Source: Zerene cesonia (taxonomy: Eukaryota; Arthropoda; Insecta; Lepidoptera; Pieridae). Taken from it: a DNA stretch of 64,000 nt. Below, in pieces: positions 63,804-64,000 of the stretch. The DNA lies in contig NC_052104.1 of NCBI RefSeq assembly GCF_012273895.1, positions 5,394,001 to 5,458,000 on the forward strand, given 5' to 3'. Both the position numbers and the translations under genes were made by a program. How positions within the stretch are numbered: position 1 is the stretch's first letter; each line of letters opens with the position of its first letter. The notes beneath the pieces were generated by a model. The model saw nothing but the letters and a program-made list of their open reading frames with translations, was not told the origin of the DNA and did no database searches.

Positions 63804-64000
63804 TCGATAAGTCTAGTAGCCTGGTAACTTATTACAGGGCGCGTAATGTGACGAGGAAATGCGATCGGCGCTGCAAGCGAGTTGCTGCGATGGTTCGACG
63901 GCGCGAACTGCAATTGCACCGCACTTTGCAAGGGGTGGTGCACTTTGAGCAAGCGAGACTTCTACGCCCGCCCATCTGCCCCGTGCCTCACTTTCCCGCC
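63804..64000 (-). other. Candidate distal first exon, possibly fru leader (continues beyond the window)
   Basis: GC-rich segment reaching the window edge, with a consensus minus-strand donor CGAGGAG|GTAAGT at 63804/63803. Joined to the fru ATG exon (26760), the fru frame meets a TAG 15 nt upstream of the junction, so this would be purely untranslated leader and translation would begin at ATG 26734. Orientation and donor are seen; assignment to fru is inference, and it could belong to another minus-strand gene. Confidence 0.4.

Noticed and set aside
1..64000. CRISPR arrays, rRNA, tRNA genes, bacterial operon signals
   Set aside because: No spaced direct repeats, no cloverleaf with A/B boxes and no rRNA core sequence were noticed; eukaryotic gene structure throughout. 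A tRNAscan or Infernal run would settle small RNAs.

Overview
The window looks like nuclear DNA of a lepidopteran insect (moth or butterfly; species not determined). It is AT-rich, with intron-containing genes, canonical GT-AG splice sites and scattered retroposon and Helitron-like fragments of the kind common in Lepidoptera. Two protein-coding genes can be supported, and they converge. All exon boundaries were read by eye from splice consensus and phase; no alignment was run.

Left part (1-9.9 kb): about 6 kb of intergenic DNA with retroposon remnants and one Helitron-like insertion (5974-6645), then a plus-strand gene (6885-9450, poly(A) signal 9832-9837). It encodes a large secreted-type cuticle protein with a single peritrophin-A chitin-binding domain (CPAP1 class).

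Middle part (11.2-26.8 kb): a minus-strand BTB zinc-finger gene that I identify as fruitless (fru). A three-exon BTB domain (26734-24734) is followed by three low-complexity linker exons (22144-21932, 20413-20237, 19173-19059). A choice of three mutually exclusive terminal exons follows, each with two C2H2 fingers (18164-17848, 15929-15589, 11497-11256). All three join the last common exon in the same phase, predicting proteins of about 395, 403 and 370 residues that share 290 residues. A strong self-complementary hairpin and an AATAAA lie just inside the intron after the shared donor site.

Right part (27-64 kb): one candidate fru leader exon at 27.04-27.4 kb, then about 36 kb with no convincing coding sequence. 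This stretch holds old transposon fragments, hairpins and a few GC-richer islands. At the right edge (63804-64000) a GC-rich segment with a perfect minus-strand donor is a candidate distal fru first exon, which would make the 36 kb a giant 5' intron. That is inference.

Functionally, fru encodes BTB-ZF transcription factors whose DNA-binding specificity depends on the terminal exon; in insects it is known for roles in male courtship circuitry and in development. The CPAP1 gene is an unrelated cuticle gene lying tail-to-tail with it.
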